64,000 nucleotides of DNA from Ricinus communis. Taxonomy: Eukaryota; Streptophyta; Magnoliopsida; Malpighiales; Euphorbiaceae. This document shows, one piece after another, positions 1 through 11,948 of the stretch. Both the position numbers and the translations under genes were made by a program. Position 1 is the stretch's first letter. Every line of letters starts with the position of its first letter. The notes beneath the pieces are model-generated. The model was not told the origin of the DNA, made no database searches, and saw nothing but the letters and a program-made list of their open reading frames with translations. The stretch covers positions 1,364,001 to 1,428,000 of the forward strand of contig NC_063261.1 of NCBI RefSeq assembly GCF_019578655.1. Direction: 5' to 3'.

Positions 1-1993
1 GCTCCCCTCGAAGAGAGCTTCATTTTGGCGGTGGCGGCGTCAGTTTTGGTGGCCGAAGGAGAGAGTTCTGGCGAAGTGATGGCAACCGACGTTTTTGGGT
101 TTTTCCGGAGAGCTATGGATGATAGGAGGACATATCCCGACTCTACTCAGCTCAAGCTTTGCATTGGCACCGGTTTCGTGGTGATCGGACTTCGTTTACA
201 AATCGACAGCCGAGATCATCCGCAAATCTCTCCGGACTATCAGGTGTCAGATCGGAAAATCGAAAGTGGGGATCGTCATCAGCGCGTCGTTTCGAGTCCG
301 ATGGTGAGTTCAGATCGTCGATCGGACTCCGGCGGTTGGAGGCGAGTCGACCGAGCGATCAAGCGTCTCGGTAATTTTTTTCTCTAGCCTATAATTTTGG
401 AGTTCTTTGATTTAATATGTGTGTCTATTGATTGTGTTGAGTATTTGATGATATTTGTGAGTCAAAAATAATTGTTTGTCAGTTGCCTGCCTCGTGTTTT
501 GTGCTGTGTAGTGGAGTCAGGAAAATAGTGAAGTTTGGGGACTCGACTCCCGTTGTTTAAATTGTTGAATATTTGAAGTGTTTTCCGGCGGTGTCCCGGA
601 CCCATTTTACGGGGGTAGTGTCTGTGTTGTAGGGGAGGTTCTGCCGAATTTTCGGTAGAATTCTCCTAAGTCGAGATTCTTAGACAGTCAGTCCTAGGAG
701 TCTAGACCTAGGATTAATGATCGATTGTTTCAACATTTTGATAAATTATTTTCCGTGATTAGATGATCTGTCTGTTCAGCTTGCTCCTACCGAGTCACCG
801 GAGCAGAGCTAGGAGGTCGCCCAATTCTGTGAGTTAAAGTCATTTAATCATTGCACTATTGCTAAGTTTGATTTTAATATGCTATTTTAGAATCTATGCT
901 TAATATGATTGTTAGTATCGCAAAATAAATAATTTCACTTGATTATTAATTATTGAAATAATATAAATATCATTATTAGTAACGTTATAATAATACAAAC
1001 ATTATTATTTTTCCTCACGAATTGCACATTGCTTTGCCCTAAATTTTTAATCTTTATTTTGATAATGTGTTGGATGATTTAATTAGACAATGATATTTAT
1101 TAAATTTGATGTTTGCGATTTGGGAAATGTGGCCTGGTAGAACATGCCGCCCGATGGGTTACATCAGGACCGCATGCGCACCGGTAATGATCATGGACGG
1201 GTAATAAGATTTTTATGAGTTTTGCCCTGGTCGAGCTTCGCTCTCTAGGCGCCGACTTATTTGAATATTAAGTGACCGAAATGGAGTTAAGGACCCTGGT
1301 CGAGCTTCGCTCTCTTGGCGCCAGTCCTATTAGAATGAGATGCCGGAGTAAAGGTCCCTAGTCGAGCATTGCTCTCTAGGCGCCGGCTTATTTGGATACT
1401 TAAGTGACTAGACTAGAGGTAAGGTCCCTGGTCGAGCATTGCTCTCTGGGCGCCAGTCTTATTGGATCAAGAGAGCCAAAAGGCTACTAGAACTTGGGGA
1501 TTAGGGTTCTACTGAGTCACTCGTCCTGTAAAAGTAAAAATATATTTTATTTATTTATTTATTATGGTATGATTATAATATGGGTTGTATTTACGTGCAT
1601 AGTTGATATATTGATTCGAATGATTAATATTTTCTGTGAAAAAAGCAATAGTCTCTAGATTATTTGATTTTAACTTACTCTCGAGACTGACAGTCTCCAT
1701 TTACTATTTTTTAGATTCGTGACTGTTAGTCTTCCCGCGACTCTCATTCGCAGTAGTAATAGTAGGGATATCAGTGATAAATTTTCTGTAGTTCTGGGTC
1801 TTGCCTAATTCTTCTGGCAGACCGAATTAGTTATGTAAAATTTAATTGTTGAGATATTTGTGATATTAATAATAGTAAAATTTGAGATGAGATTTGTTTG
1901 AGTTGTGAGTGTCAGGCTTACTACGGGATTCGGTGGCCTTACGCCTACCCATTCCCTAGTGCCGATCATGGGCCCTCGGGTGGGGTCGTGACA
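1..1993 (+). mobile_element. LTR-like sequence, Tekay/Del-type, left end outside window
   Basis: No protein-coding exon is convincing here. The first 390 bases are GC-richer and could be a transcribed leader. They are followed by AT-rich DNA, a short tandem array (1225-1475), and a terminal stretch ending in GGGTGGGGTCGTGACA at 1993. A GTGACA end is familiar from plant Ty3/gypsy LTRs of the Tekay/Del group, so I infer a solo or truncated LTR inserted in the Athila pol that begins immediately after it. The LTR start is not visible and no target duplication can be checked. The 120-codon ORF at 25-387 has no recognisable domain. An alternative is non-LTR repeat DNA. Confidence 0.45.
1225..1475 (+). 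repeat. Four tandem copies of a 62-70 bp unit
   Basis: A CCCTGGTCGAGC-type motif recurs at 1225, 1294, 1356 and 1426 (spacings 69, 62 and 70). Each copy is followed by a GCTCTCTRGGCGCC-like block and an AT-rich spacer. Copies one and two carry CTTCGCTCTC where three and four carry CATTGCTCTC, so the array seems to have grown by pairs. It lies inside the LTR-like sequence. Function is unknown. Confidence 0.85.
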
Positions 1994-2398
1994 GAGAAGA
2001 AGTTCCAACCTATTTACTACGCTAGCAAGACGCTTACGAATGCCAAAGAATACTATACCACCACAGAGAAGGAGCTCCTAGCTATAGTGTTCGCTTTTGA
2101 TAAATTTCATTCCTACCTTGTGCTGTCAAAGACAATCGTTTACATAGATCATTCTGCTTTAAGGTATTTATTTTCAAAGCATGATTCTAAGCCTAGATTG
2201 ATTCGTTAGGTTCTTTTATTGCAGGAATTTGACTTGGAAATTAAGGACAAACGAGGAGCTGAAAATCTTGCAGCAGACCATCTTTCTCGATTGGAGAACC
2301 CGCACTTGGAGGAGCTTAATGAGCAAGAGATCGATGACTTCTTTCCGGATGAGTACTTATGCTCAATGCAGGTGACAAATGCTATTCCTTGGTTTTTC
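1994..2398 (+). pseudogene. Athila-type Ty3/gypsy pol: RT end and RNase H remnant
   Basis: The translation shows the end of RT and the Ty3-type RNase H: the block PIYYASKTL, then TTEKELLAIVFAFDKF, YIDHSALRYLFSKHD and finally ADHLSRLENP. This series is characteristic of Athila-lineage pol. In the family this enzyme removes RNA from the RNA-DNA hybrid in the virus-like particle. An in-frame TAG at 2207-2209 replaces the expected Trp codon, and a frameshift near 2397 breaks the reading into the integrase. The N-terminal RT (fingers, YVDD) is absent, replaced by the LTR-like sequence to the left. The remnant is clearly non-functional. Confidence 0.9.
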
Positions 2399-2399
2399 T

Positions 2400-3660
2400 G
2401 ATTATGCTAATTATTTGACTGCAGGGGTACTCCCAAGGGGTATATGACGGGCCAGTAAAAGAAGAAATTCTTTGCTGACTTGAAGTACTAGATTTGGGAT
2501 GACCCCTTCTTGTTTAGGATTTTTGCAGATCAAATTACCAGAGGTGTGTATATGGGGAGGAAGTCATTCAAATTCTCAAGCATTGTCATGAGGGACCGGT
2601 TAGTGGACACCAAGCCGCAAACCATATGGCTAGGAAGGTTATGGATGCTGGTTTTTATTGGCCGACTATCTTCCAGGATGCATGAGCATATGTCCAGGTT
2701 TATGATGCATGCCAACGGTTAGGTAGCATTTCTGCCCGAGATGAAATGCCCCAACATAGTATACAAGTATTGGAAATTTTTGATGTTTGGGCCATTGATT
2801 TTATGGGTCCTTTTCCTTCTTCATATGGATGCAAGTATATAATGGTGGCTGTTGAATATTTTTCTAAACGGCCTGAGGCACAAACCTTGCCTACTAATGA
2901 TGCTAGGGTAGTTGTGAGGTTCCTTAAGAGACTATTCTCTAGGTTTGGAACACCTCGAGCATTAATCAGTGATAAGGGAACCCATTTCTGTAATTCTCAA
3001 CTTGAGAAAGTGCTTAAAAGATATGGAGTATCTCAATGATTCTCCATAGCTTATCACCCACAAACGAATGGGCAAGTAGAGGTCACTAATAGGGGGCTTA
3101 AGCGCATTTTAGAGAAGACTGTAGGAGCCAGTAGGAAAAATTGGACTACAAAGCTAGATGATGCTTTATGGGCATTTAAGTTGCCTATAGGACTTCTACA
3201 AGGTTCACTCCCTTTAGGCTTGTGTATAGGAAAGGTTGCCATTTACCTATGGAGCTAGAACATAAAGCGTTATGGGCACTCAAATCGTGTAACTTTGATT
3301 TAGATAGCGTAGGTAGACAGAGGCAGTGGCAACTAAATGAACTAGAGGAGTGGCGTCAACAAGCCTATGAAAATTCAACAATCTACAAGGCAAAGACCAA
3401 ACAATGGCATGACAAGCGATTGAAAGGTTTGAAGGAGTTTAACGTAGGAGATAGTGTGTTGTTATTTAACTCTCGTCTCCATTTATTTCTAGGGAAGCTG
3501 AAGAGTCGTTGGTCGGGGCCATTTACAGTGACGCAAGTCTTCCCTTATGGTGCGGTTGAAGTGCATCATCCGGAAAAGGGAAAATTTCAAGGTTAATGGG
3601 CAGAGGTTGAAGCATTACCTTGGAGGGTCATTGGATGTGGAGGAGCGTGTGAATTGGGCT
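2400..3660 (+). pseudogene. Athila-type integrase remnant
   Basis: Integrase joins element cDNA to the host chromosome. The region 2400-2745 is the frame-shifted N-terminal part. The core is readable from 2746: [15 protein letters not shown], then LISDKGTHF, then [14 protein letters not shown]. The catalytic triad can be placed at D 2797-2799, D 2971-2973 and E 3079-3081, giving D-57-D-35-E, the normal spacing for the last pair. Lesions seen: TGA at 3037-3039 between the second D and the E, a frameshift near 3180, and a frameshift near 3592 in the C-terminal domain. The C-terminal domain (FNVGDSVLLFNSRL, GKLKSRWSGPF) is otherwise well preserved. The Athila assignment rests on the core and C-terminal wording and is strong. 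Confidence 0.92.
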
Positions 3661-5370
3661 CTCCATTTCTGATTCAAAGTAAAGAATAAAGTCTAGCTTA
3701 TGACTTTAAAGAAGCTTGTTTGTTTTATTTTCATTTTAATTCTTTAGTTTTCATTTTTTTCTTTTTCCATTTTGGGTATTAATTTTTGTTTGAATTATGT
3801 GAACTTAGGTGATTAGGTTTTACAGTTGGTTTTTGCTCCTGCATGTGACACTACTTCCGACCCTCAGAGAGCAGCCACTCCTCTACCACAGACTAGCCAG
3901 CGCCCTGATATCCCTGATGATGCACCTTTTTTTCACCCTGGAGCTATAGTCAGGGCAGTATTATTTGTTTTTCCTTTTGCATTTCTTATATTTTGTACAC
4001 TAAGGACAATGTGTCCTTCAAGTGTGGGGTGGTGATATTAATATACACTTGCTTTCATGTTTTATTATTTTGTATATGAAATTCATATCCTTTTCTAGTG
4101 TATATATCGCATTTCAATTATCCCATCTCAGTTATTTGTTTATTCTTTTTGCAATTTTTGTAAAAATTTAAAAAACATTTCACTTTGTTTCGATGCTTTT
4201 ACTGTTGAGTTGCTTTTGGAAATCCTGTTTATGTCCATGTGATTGGGTAAAACTGATAGTGTTGAGTCTTGCGAAAGAATGTAAGATAATTAGTTTGAGT
4301 TTTGTACTAAGTTGCTTTGGTTTATCTAATTCTGTTTTGATGATTTTTGTTTGGAACCTACTCAAAAGCACACTTGTGAGAAATTGAGCCTAAATTGTAA
4401 GCATACACTTTATATGCTTGTATTTATTTCTTGTTGAGAGTGCCAATCACTGTCTTTACTTTTAGAACTTGCTCGGTAATGCTTATGAGGGCCACAAGGA
4501 GAGTTTAACACTTTGGTATGATAGAGGCACTTAGGTTTTTCATTCTAGCCAAATAGCCTTCATTCGTTTATTGATTCTGTAGATAACCCCCTCTTTCACC
4601 ATTTTTTATCATATTTCATTGCCATTTAGTTTTATTCTGCTTTGGGTTATGATTTTGCACATGAGTTGTTTTTATTAGGAATATTTGTCTTGGGAATAGC
4701 ATTGGAATCTTGTAGTAGCTTACTTCAAACCAAAAGAACATGTTCTTCCCTTATGAAAAAGAAAAGAAAAAGAGACGAAAAAAAAAGAAGAAAAAAATAT
4801 AATAAGAAGAATAAGAGGGAAGGGTGATGAAAAGAAAGAGAGTAAGTAAGCTAATTGTTTAATTCCTTATCGGAGTTTACATTTTGACTTGATTCCTATT
4901 TCCCACGTTGGACTACTGTCCATTGTTTACCCCTTGTGATCATTGTGGCTTGTGTGCAGGTCATGTATTTCATTGCAGAACACCATAGGTTCAACTCTAA
5001 CCAAATTTACCTACCCTTACCTAATCCTCATTACAACCTTTATAAAGACCTCTTGACATGGTTGTTGACTCTCCATAAGTGGTAAGAGTAGGATTTAAGA
5101 GCAAGCATATAGTAAGTAAGGCAGCAGTTGATGCATTGAGCGATTAAACACTACTCTTTAAACACTTTGAGTGATTTAGAGTGAATCTGGTGAGGAGTTG
5201 GTTCTGAATAATTTTGTTGAGACAGTGTTTTGCGAATTATTGGCATCTTGGTTGTGATACTTGAATTGATTGCTTCGCTTCTTTTTGTTTGACTTACGCT
5301 TGTTAAGGATATGTGCAGGAGCTCCCTAGCTTGTCTATCAGTTCAAGTGTTGTTCCTTATTTTCCTTATT
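3661..5370 (+). other. Athila 3' non-coding spacer between pol and 3' LTR
   Basis: This is 1.7 kb without a supported gene. Near 4007-4033 is a GACAATGTGTCCTTCAAGTG segment followed by TGGGGTGG, wording that recurs in the 3' untranslated region of Athila elements. Short ORFs at 3826-4035, 4193-4387 and 4642-4827 have no recognisable domain, and no envelope-like ORF with a signal peptide or transmembrane pair is visible. The stretch just before the LTR is pyrimidine-rich, so a canonical polypurine tract next to 5371 was not found. That is a weak point for the exact LTR start. Confidence 0.65.
4754..4860 (+). repeat. Purine-rich low-complexity tract (A/G)
   Basis: About 100 bases almost entirely of A and G (GAAAAAGAAAAG-type words). 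It lies within the Athila 3' spacer, where such tracts are common. The ORF crossing it encodes only a Lys/Glu/Arg-rich tail and is not considered real. Confidence 0.85.
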
Positions 5371-6791
5371 TGATGTGCGTAAAATACATACATCTAAATG
5401 GGGTTTTTAAGATTGATTTTATGTACATTTGGATGTGAATTGGTCCCAACACTCACCCTATGTGTCTGTTTGTGTGCATTAGGTCCAAAAGAAGTCAAAG
5501 TATGATAAAGGGAAGAATTGGAGCATAATTGGATGTCAAAGTTGCCGAAACAAGCTAAGTATGCCCATGAGGAAGGTTAACACGGCCGTGTTGGATTCAA
5601 CACTGGTCGTGTTCCCAACACGGCCGTGTTAGATGCATCAAACATAAAAAAGGGAGGTTTTTAGGGAGCACGGCCACAAAGAGTAACACGGGCATCAACA
5701 CTAGAACGTGTTGGGAACATAGGCATCAACACGGCCATGTTCATGGCAGCTGGTCAAATTCATTTAAAAAGAAAGAAAAGAGAAAAAGGGAAGCAGCTAG
5801 GGTTAGAACGTCCAAAACTCATATTTTTCTCTGTCTAAGGGTTTTCTGAGTTGAAACTAAGAGAAAAGGCAACTTGGATCAAGGTTTTATTTAAATTCTC
5901 TTCGAAGATCAAAGATTGGCGAGGATTGTCGATTGGTTTCAATCCGAGTAAGAGGAACAAGAATCGATCCAAAATTGGGCACGAGGAATTGGAGCTATTT
6001 ACTCTCATCCAAGGGTGTATTCGGGTTCCTCTACCTTTACTCATTTTTTGTAATTGAATCCTTGTTGGTTGTGATTATGAACATGATTAGCTAAACTTAT
6101 TAACCCATTAGGGTTCTTTATCTAGGGATTTTTGTACTTCAATTTTGAATTGAATGTATTGATTGTCAATATTGGTTTGCAATGGAAGTATTTATTGATT
6201 TGTTCTTCATATCTTGTTGAATGATTTTTGAAATTTGAATGATCTTAAGAAAGACGTTTAGGTTTGGATTGTCCTTTGCAACCTAGAATTGAATTCGCCT
6301 AGAGATAGGGTGTTCGTTCTACCGGATTGAGAATTAACAACTCTCAATAGTGTTAAATGGTACATAATGATAATTTGGGTAATTAGAGTTAGGAAGAGAT
6401 TTCAACCTAATTAATCTAAGTTAAGATGTTAGTGTCCTTGAGAAAGGCATTAATTGTGTAGAGATTTTCCCACGGAAATTGGATTCAATCAATCAATTCC
6501 ACCCTTAGTTTCCATTCCTTAGAGACAAGAATTCCCAAAGGGTTATTCCTTTACTTGAATTAATCATTCCCTAGTATACGTAGTTCGACAATAATTAGAG
6601 TAGCTATTAGTTAATTTAGAAATTATTCATTAACACCATTTAATTTCTGTGATTAGATAACAGAGAAGATTGAGTAGATTTAGGTTCACACGTTCTTTGG
6701 GAAATACGACACTTGGTACTCGCTGTTAGCTATACTCCACTGATAGGTACACTGCCCTAGGTCATAGTCTTGCTTGACTTAGCACACATCA
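5371..6791 (+). mobile_element. Athila-type 3' LTR, directly abutting the satellite
   Basis: The LTR starts TGATGTGCGTAAAATAC and ends AGCACACATCA, so it carries TG...CA ends with TGATG/CATCA inverted termini. Its orientation and position after Athila pol make it the 3' LTR. Its ends and several inner blocks (the GGAAATACGAC and GATAGGTACACTGCC region near 6700-6760, the CACGGCCGTG palindromes at 5579-5630) are related to the two reverse-oriented solo LTRs at 10475-11948 and 47641-49125, though more divergent than those are from each other. The next base is satellite, cut in mid-monomer, as expected if the element inserted into the array. Confidence 0.75.
5579..5630 (+). repeat. CACGGCCGTG palindromes in LTR
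   Basis: AACACGGCCGTGTT occurs at 5579-5592 and again at 5617-5630, with a degenerate CACTGGTCGTGTT between them; further decayed copies follow to about 5740. The same palindrome family is present in the other two LTRs of the window (around 11515-11720 and 48683-48905). Such palindromes are a known oddity of Athila-like LTRs; a regulatory role is only a possibility. Confidence 0.85.
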
Positions 6792-9700
6792 GTAAACAAC
6801 CCAAAAAAGTGGTATATTTTTTAATATGAGAAAACAACCCCGTAAGAGATGTATATTTGTAAATAAGGGAAAACAACCCCGTAAGAGGGGTATATTTTTC
6901 AATATTAGAAAACAACCCCGTAAGGGGGGTATATTTATCAATATTAGAGAAAGAACCCTGTAGGAGGGGTATATCTTTCAAAATGAGAAAACAACAACAC
7001 AAAAGTGGTATATTTTTTAATATGAGAAAACAACCCCGTAAGAGGGCTATAATTGTCAATATGAGAAAACTACTATATAAGAGGGGTATATTTGTCAAAT
7101 TAGAAAAAAGCCCATTAGGAGCGGTATATCTTTCAAAATGAGTAAACATCCCCAAAACAGTGGTATATTTCTTAATATGAGAAAACAACACCGTAAAGGA
7201 GGTATATTAGTTAATATGAGAAAACAACCCCGTAAGAGGGGTATATCTTTCAAAATGAGAAAACAACCCCAAAAAAGTGGTAAATTTGTCAATATGAGAA
7301 AAAACCCCGCAAGAGGGTTATAGTTGTCAATATCAGAAAACAACCCCGTAAGAGGGGTATATATTTCAAAATGAGAAAACAACTCCGTAAGAGGGCTATA
7401 TTTGTCAATATTAGAAAAGAACCCAATAAGATGGGTATATCTTTCAAAATGAGTAAACAACCCGAAAAAAGTGGTATATTTTTTAATATGAGAAAACAAC
7501 CCCGTAAGAGAGGAACATTTATCAATATGAGAAAACAACCCCGTAGGAGGGGTGTATTTTTCAATATTAAAAAAAACCCTGTAATAGGGGTATATATTTC
7601 AAAATGAGTAACTAACCCCAAAAAAGTGGTACATTTTTTAATATGTGAAAACAACCAAGTAAGAGGGGTATATTTATCAATATCAGAAAATAACCCCGTA
7701 AGAGGGGTCTATTTATCAATATTGGAAAAAAAACCCTGTAAGAGAGGTATATCTCTCAAAATGAGAAAACAACCCAAAAGAACAGGTATATTTGTTAGTA
7801 TTAGAAAATAACCCCGTAAGATGGGTATATTTGTCAATTTAGAAGAAAACCCTGTAAGAGGGGCATATCTTTCAAATCGAGAAAAAACCCCAAAAAGTGG
7901 TATATTTTTTAATATGAGAAAACAACCCGGTAAGATGGGTATATTTGTCAATATTAGAAAACAAACCCGTAAGAGGAGTATATTGGTCAATATGAGAAAA
8001 CGACCCCGTAAGAGGGATATATTTGTCAATATTAGAAAACAACCCCGTAATAGGGGTATATTTGTAAATATTAGAAAACAACCCCGTAAGTGGGGTATAT
8101 CTTTCAAAATGAGAAAACAACTCCGTAAGAAGGTTATATCTTTCAAAATGAGAAAACAACTCCATAAGAGGAGTATATTTGTCAATATTAGAAAACAACC
8201 CCGTAAGAGGGGCATATCTTTCAAAATGAGAAAACAACTCCAAAAAAGTGGTATATTTTTTAATATGAGAAGCTAACCCGGTAAGAGGGGTATATTTATC
8301 AATATTAGAAAAGAACCCTGTAAAAGGGGTATATTTGTCAATATGAGAAAACAACCCCGTAAGAGAGGTATATTTATCAATATTAGAAAACAACCTCATA
8401 AGAGGGGCATATCCTTCAAAATGAGAAAACATCTCCAAAAAACTGGTATATTTTTTAATATAAGAAAACAAACCGGTAAGAGGGGTATATTTATCAATAT
8501 TAGAAAACAACCACGTAAGAGGGGTATATTTGTCAATATGAGAGAACAACCATGTAAGAGGGGTATATTTGTCAATATTAGAAAACAACCCCGTAAGAGG
8601 GGTATACTTATTAATATTAGAAAACAACCCTGTAAGAGGGGTATATCTTTCAAAATGAGAAAACAACCCCGTAAGAGGGGTATATTTATCAATATTAGAA
8701 AATAACCCCGTAAGAGGGTTATGTCTTTCAAAATGAGAAAATAACTCCATAAGAGGGGTATATTTGTCAATATTAGAAAACAACCTCTTAACAGGGGCAT
8801 ATCTTTCAAAATGAGAAAACAACTCCAATAAAATGATATATTTTTTAATATGAGAAAACAACCCGGTAAGAGGGGTATATTTATCAATATTAGAAAAGAA
8901 CCCCGTAGCAGGGGTATATTTGACAATATGAGAAAACAACCCCATAAGAAAGGTATACCATTCAAAATGAGAAAACTACCCCACGAAAGTGGTATAATTT
9001 TTAATATGAGAAAACAAGCCCGTAAAATAGGTATATTTGTCAATATTAGAAAATAACCCCGTAAGAGGGGTATATTTGTCAATATGAGAAAACAACCCCG
9101 TAAGAGGGGTATATTTGTTAATATTAGAAAACAACCCCGTAAGAGAGGTATATCTTTCAAAATGAGAAAACAACCCCAAAAAGTGGTATATTTTTTAATT
9201 TGAGATAACAACCCCGTAAAAGGGGTATATTTGTCAATATGAGAAAACAACCCCGTATGAAGGGTATATCGGTCAATATTAGAAACAACCCCGTAAGAGG
9301 GGTATATCTTTCAAAATGAGAAAACAACCCCAAAAAAGTGGTATATTTTTTAATATGAGAAAATAACCCCGTAACAGGGGTATATTTATCAATATTGGAA
9401 AAGAATCCCGTAAGAGGGGGCACATTTGTCAATATTAGAAAATAACCCCGTAAGAGGGGTATATCCTTCAAAATGAGAAAACAACCCTAAAAAAGTGGTA
9501 CATGTTTTAATATCAAAAAATAACCCCGTAAAATAGGTATATTTGTCAATATTAGAAAATAACCCCGTAAGAGGGGTATATTTATCAATATGAGAAAACA
9601 ACCCCCTAAGAGGGGTATATTTATCAATATTAAAAAAAACCCCATAAGAGGGGTATATCCTTCAAAATGAGAAAACAAACCAAAAAAATTGGTATATTTT

Positions 9701-10474
9701 TTAATTTGAGAGAACAACCCCGTAAGAGGGGTATATTTGTCAATATGAGAAAACAACCCCGTATGAAGGGTATATCGGTCAATATTAGAAACAACCCCGT
9801 AAGAGCGGTATATCCTTCAAAATGAGAAAACAACCCCAAAAAAGTGGTATATTTTTTAATATGAGAAAACAACCCCGTAACAGGGGTATATTTATCAATA
9901 TTAGAAAAGAACCCCGTAAGAGGGGTACATTTGTCAATATTAGAAAATAACCCCGTAAGAGGGGTATATCCTTCAAAATGAGAAAACAACCCTAAAAAAG
10001 TGGTATATGTTTTAATATCAGAAAACAACCCCGTAAAATAGGTATATTTGTCAATATTAGAAAATAACCTCGTAAGAGGGGTATATTTATCAATATGAGA
10101 AAACAACCCCCTAATAGGGGTATATTTATGAATATTAAAAAATAACCCCGTAAGAGGGGTAGATCATTCAAAATGAGATAACAAACCAAAAAAATTGGTA
10201 TATTTTTTAATTTGAGATAACAACCCCGTAAGAGGGGTATATTTGTCAATATGAGAAAAAAAAACCCGTATGAGGGGTATATTGGTCAATATTAGAAAAT
10301 AACACCGTAAGAGGGGTATATCCTTCAAAATGAGAAAACAACCCTAAAAATGTGGTATATTTTTTAATATAAGAAAACAACCCCGTAAGAGGGGTATATT
10401 TGTCAATATGAGAAAATAACCCCGTAAGAGGGGTATATTTGTCAATATAAGAAAACAACCCCATAAGAGGTGTA
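6792..10474. repeat. 39-bp satellite array, block 1
   Basis: The array is a head-to-tail repeat with a 39-bp unit: for example the CCCC core at 10381 recurs at 10420. The unit starts GTAAGAGGGG, continues TATATTTGTC, and ends GAAAACAACCCC. Three main variants are seen. Type A has TTTGTCAATATTAG in the middle; type B has CTTTCAAAATGAG; type C replaces the first ten bases by AAAAAAGTGG and reads TTTTTTAATATGAG. B is almost always followed by C. The left edge is cut in mid-unit by the Athila LTR. Long ORFs on both strands arise because 39 bp equals 13 codons; they are not annotated as genes. This left part looks somewhat more divergent than the middle of the array. Confidence 0.97.
8981..8992. 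repeat. Hairpin-perfect monomer variant CCAC-GAAA-GTGG
   Basis: In a fourth, rarer monomer variant the core reads CCACGAAAGTGG, a 4-bp stem closed by a GAAA tetraloop. It follows a GGTATACCATTC segment and precedes TATAATTTTTAATATG. Identical cores lie at 13510-13521, 31531-31542 and 34721-34732. Decayed forms are near 22850, 25735, 30199, 32269 and 33590. The variant marks long-range copies of a multi-monomer block across the array. Confidence 0.8.
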
Positions 10475-11948
10475 TGATGGGTGCTACTCGTGTTAGCTAC
10501 AATCTAAGGCAGTGTACCTGTCGATGCAGTCTAGCACTAATGGCGAGTATCAAGGTCGTATTCCTCGGGAAAGCGAAAGCCCAGAGTTACTCCTTTGTTC
10601 TTTGTTATATTAACCTAAAATGGATGATGAATAAATTCTAAACTAACTATTAACTACAAGCTAAGTTCCGAGGGAGATGCAGGAGTAATTGATAAGTGAA
10701 ATAATCAAGACAAGAAGACAAACCCAAAGGGAATCTAAACTAGTTGGCAATTAAACAAAAGATAAAGGATCGGTGAGTCTAATTATGCTACCCGTGGATG
10801 AATTCTTAACCAAATTCGATTTCTCTCTCGAGATAACCGAATTCCTAAACCTAATAACCTAAATTTGGAATCTCTTCCTAACGATTGATTCTTAAATTAG
10901 CATTAAGCTTTAATCCGCCTCTATTAAGCTTTGTTAATTCTTAATCCAGCTAGTTAATTATCCTTATCTTTAAGCGATTATTAACCAGTTCTTGTTATTC
11001 AAAATTCCAATTGCCAAACGGATTTCTCAATCTCATAAAGCAATCTAAACATCACAATTCAGTCTCATGAATAATGCATAATCTTATTCATCACCGAAAC
11101 AAGAAGAATACAAAACCAACTCGAACAATCCAACAATATAATATCAAGCCAACATAGTAAAGAAATTCCAATGGATTAAATCAATCTAGCTAATCATGTT
11201 CATGTTTAAAACAATCTAGGAAATCAATCACAATGAAAGAATAATGAAAATAAAACATGTACACCCTTTTCTCTCGAATTGGATGAACGGCTCCAAATCC
11301 TGGATCTACACTTTGATTAATCTCCCAAACGCCTCTTGAATTGCTTCCACTACTTGTTTTGCACTTTCGGAACCTTACGATTCGGGATTTTTACTCCATG
11401 ACTCTCTCTTGCACTCAATCACGTGCAAAAAATCAGACCGGTAGCCGAACTCTGTGTCACTTCTTCCCTCTCCCTTTCTAAGAAAAATTCATTTTTCTTT
11501 TATATTTAACTCAGACGCGGCCGTGTTCAAGGCCGTCTTTGTCAATACGAGTCCATGCCGTCGGGTTTCACCATGACCGTGTTGCTCCCGTCTTTGGCCA
11601 CCGCAGGCCGTCTTTGGGCAAGTAGTGGTCTCTGACCGTGCTCAAACCATTATTTTGAAGACCAAGTTTGATGGTTGGTCACGGCGAGTCCGGTGATGGT
11701 CGGAGCGGCCTTGACTCGGTCGTGCTCAATGTGTAATGCTTGGCGAACTCTTGTCCGATCTTGATGAATTCTCATCCGTTTCATACCGTGATTGATCTAT
11801 AATTGCTTAAACACCGATGATGGTCCTATAAATGTTCCTGAAATGCAAAAGAACACAAAACACGGGTGATCTGGGAATAAAAGCACAATAACTGCTAAGA
11901 ACATACGCAATAATATGCAAGCAAATATGTGTAAAACTATGCTCATCA
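10475..11948 (-). mobile_element. Solo LTR (Athila-like family) inserted in the satellite, reverse orientation
   Basis: The 1474-bp element reads TGATGGGTGC...GCTCATCA on the plus strand, with TGATG/CATCA ends, and satellite on both sides. It is flanked by AGGTGTA at 10468-10474 and 11949-11955. A closely similar LTR lies at 47641-49125, sharing the GCACTAATGGCGAGTATC block near 10530 and the ends. No internal retrotransposon region is present, so it is a solo LTR formed by LTR-LTR recombination. A reverse-strand TATA-like element lies near 11498-11507. The uninterrupted version of this site exists in the duplicated block at 14957-14963. The ORF at 11807-12139 crosses the boundary and is spurious. 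Confidence 0.9.

Noticed and set aside
25..387. A host gene exon at the left edge
   Set aside because: GC content and ORF are suggestive, but no domain is recognisable and the downstream sequence looks like an LTR; the support is insufficient.
3826..4035. An envelope-like ORF in the Athila 3' region
   Set aside because: It is only 69 codons, without signal peptide, transmembrane pair or recognisable motif.
7872..8945. A 357-residue ORF, and similar ORFs of 100-630 residues elsewhere in the array
   Set aside because: They are by-products of a 39-bp unit without stops in four frames; none has sequence outside the repeat.
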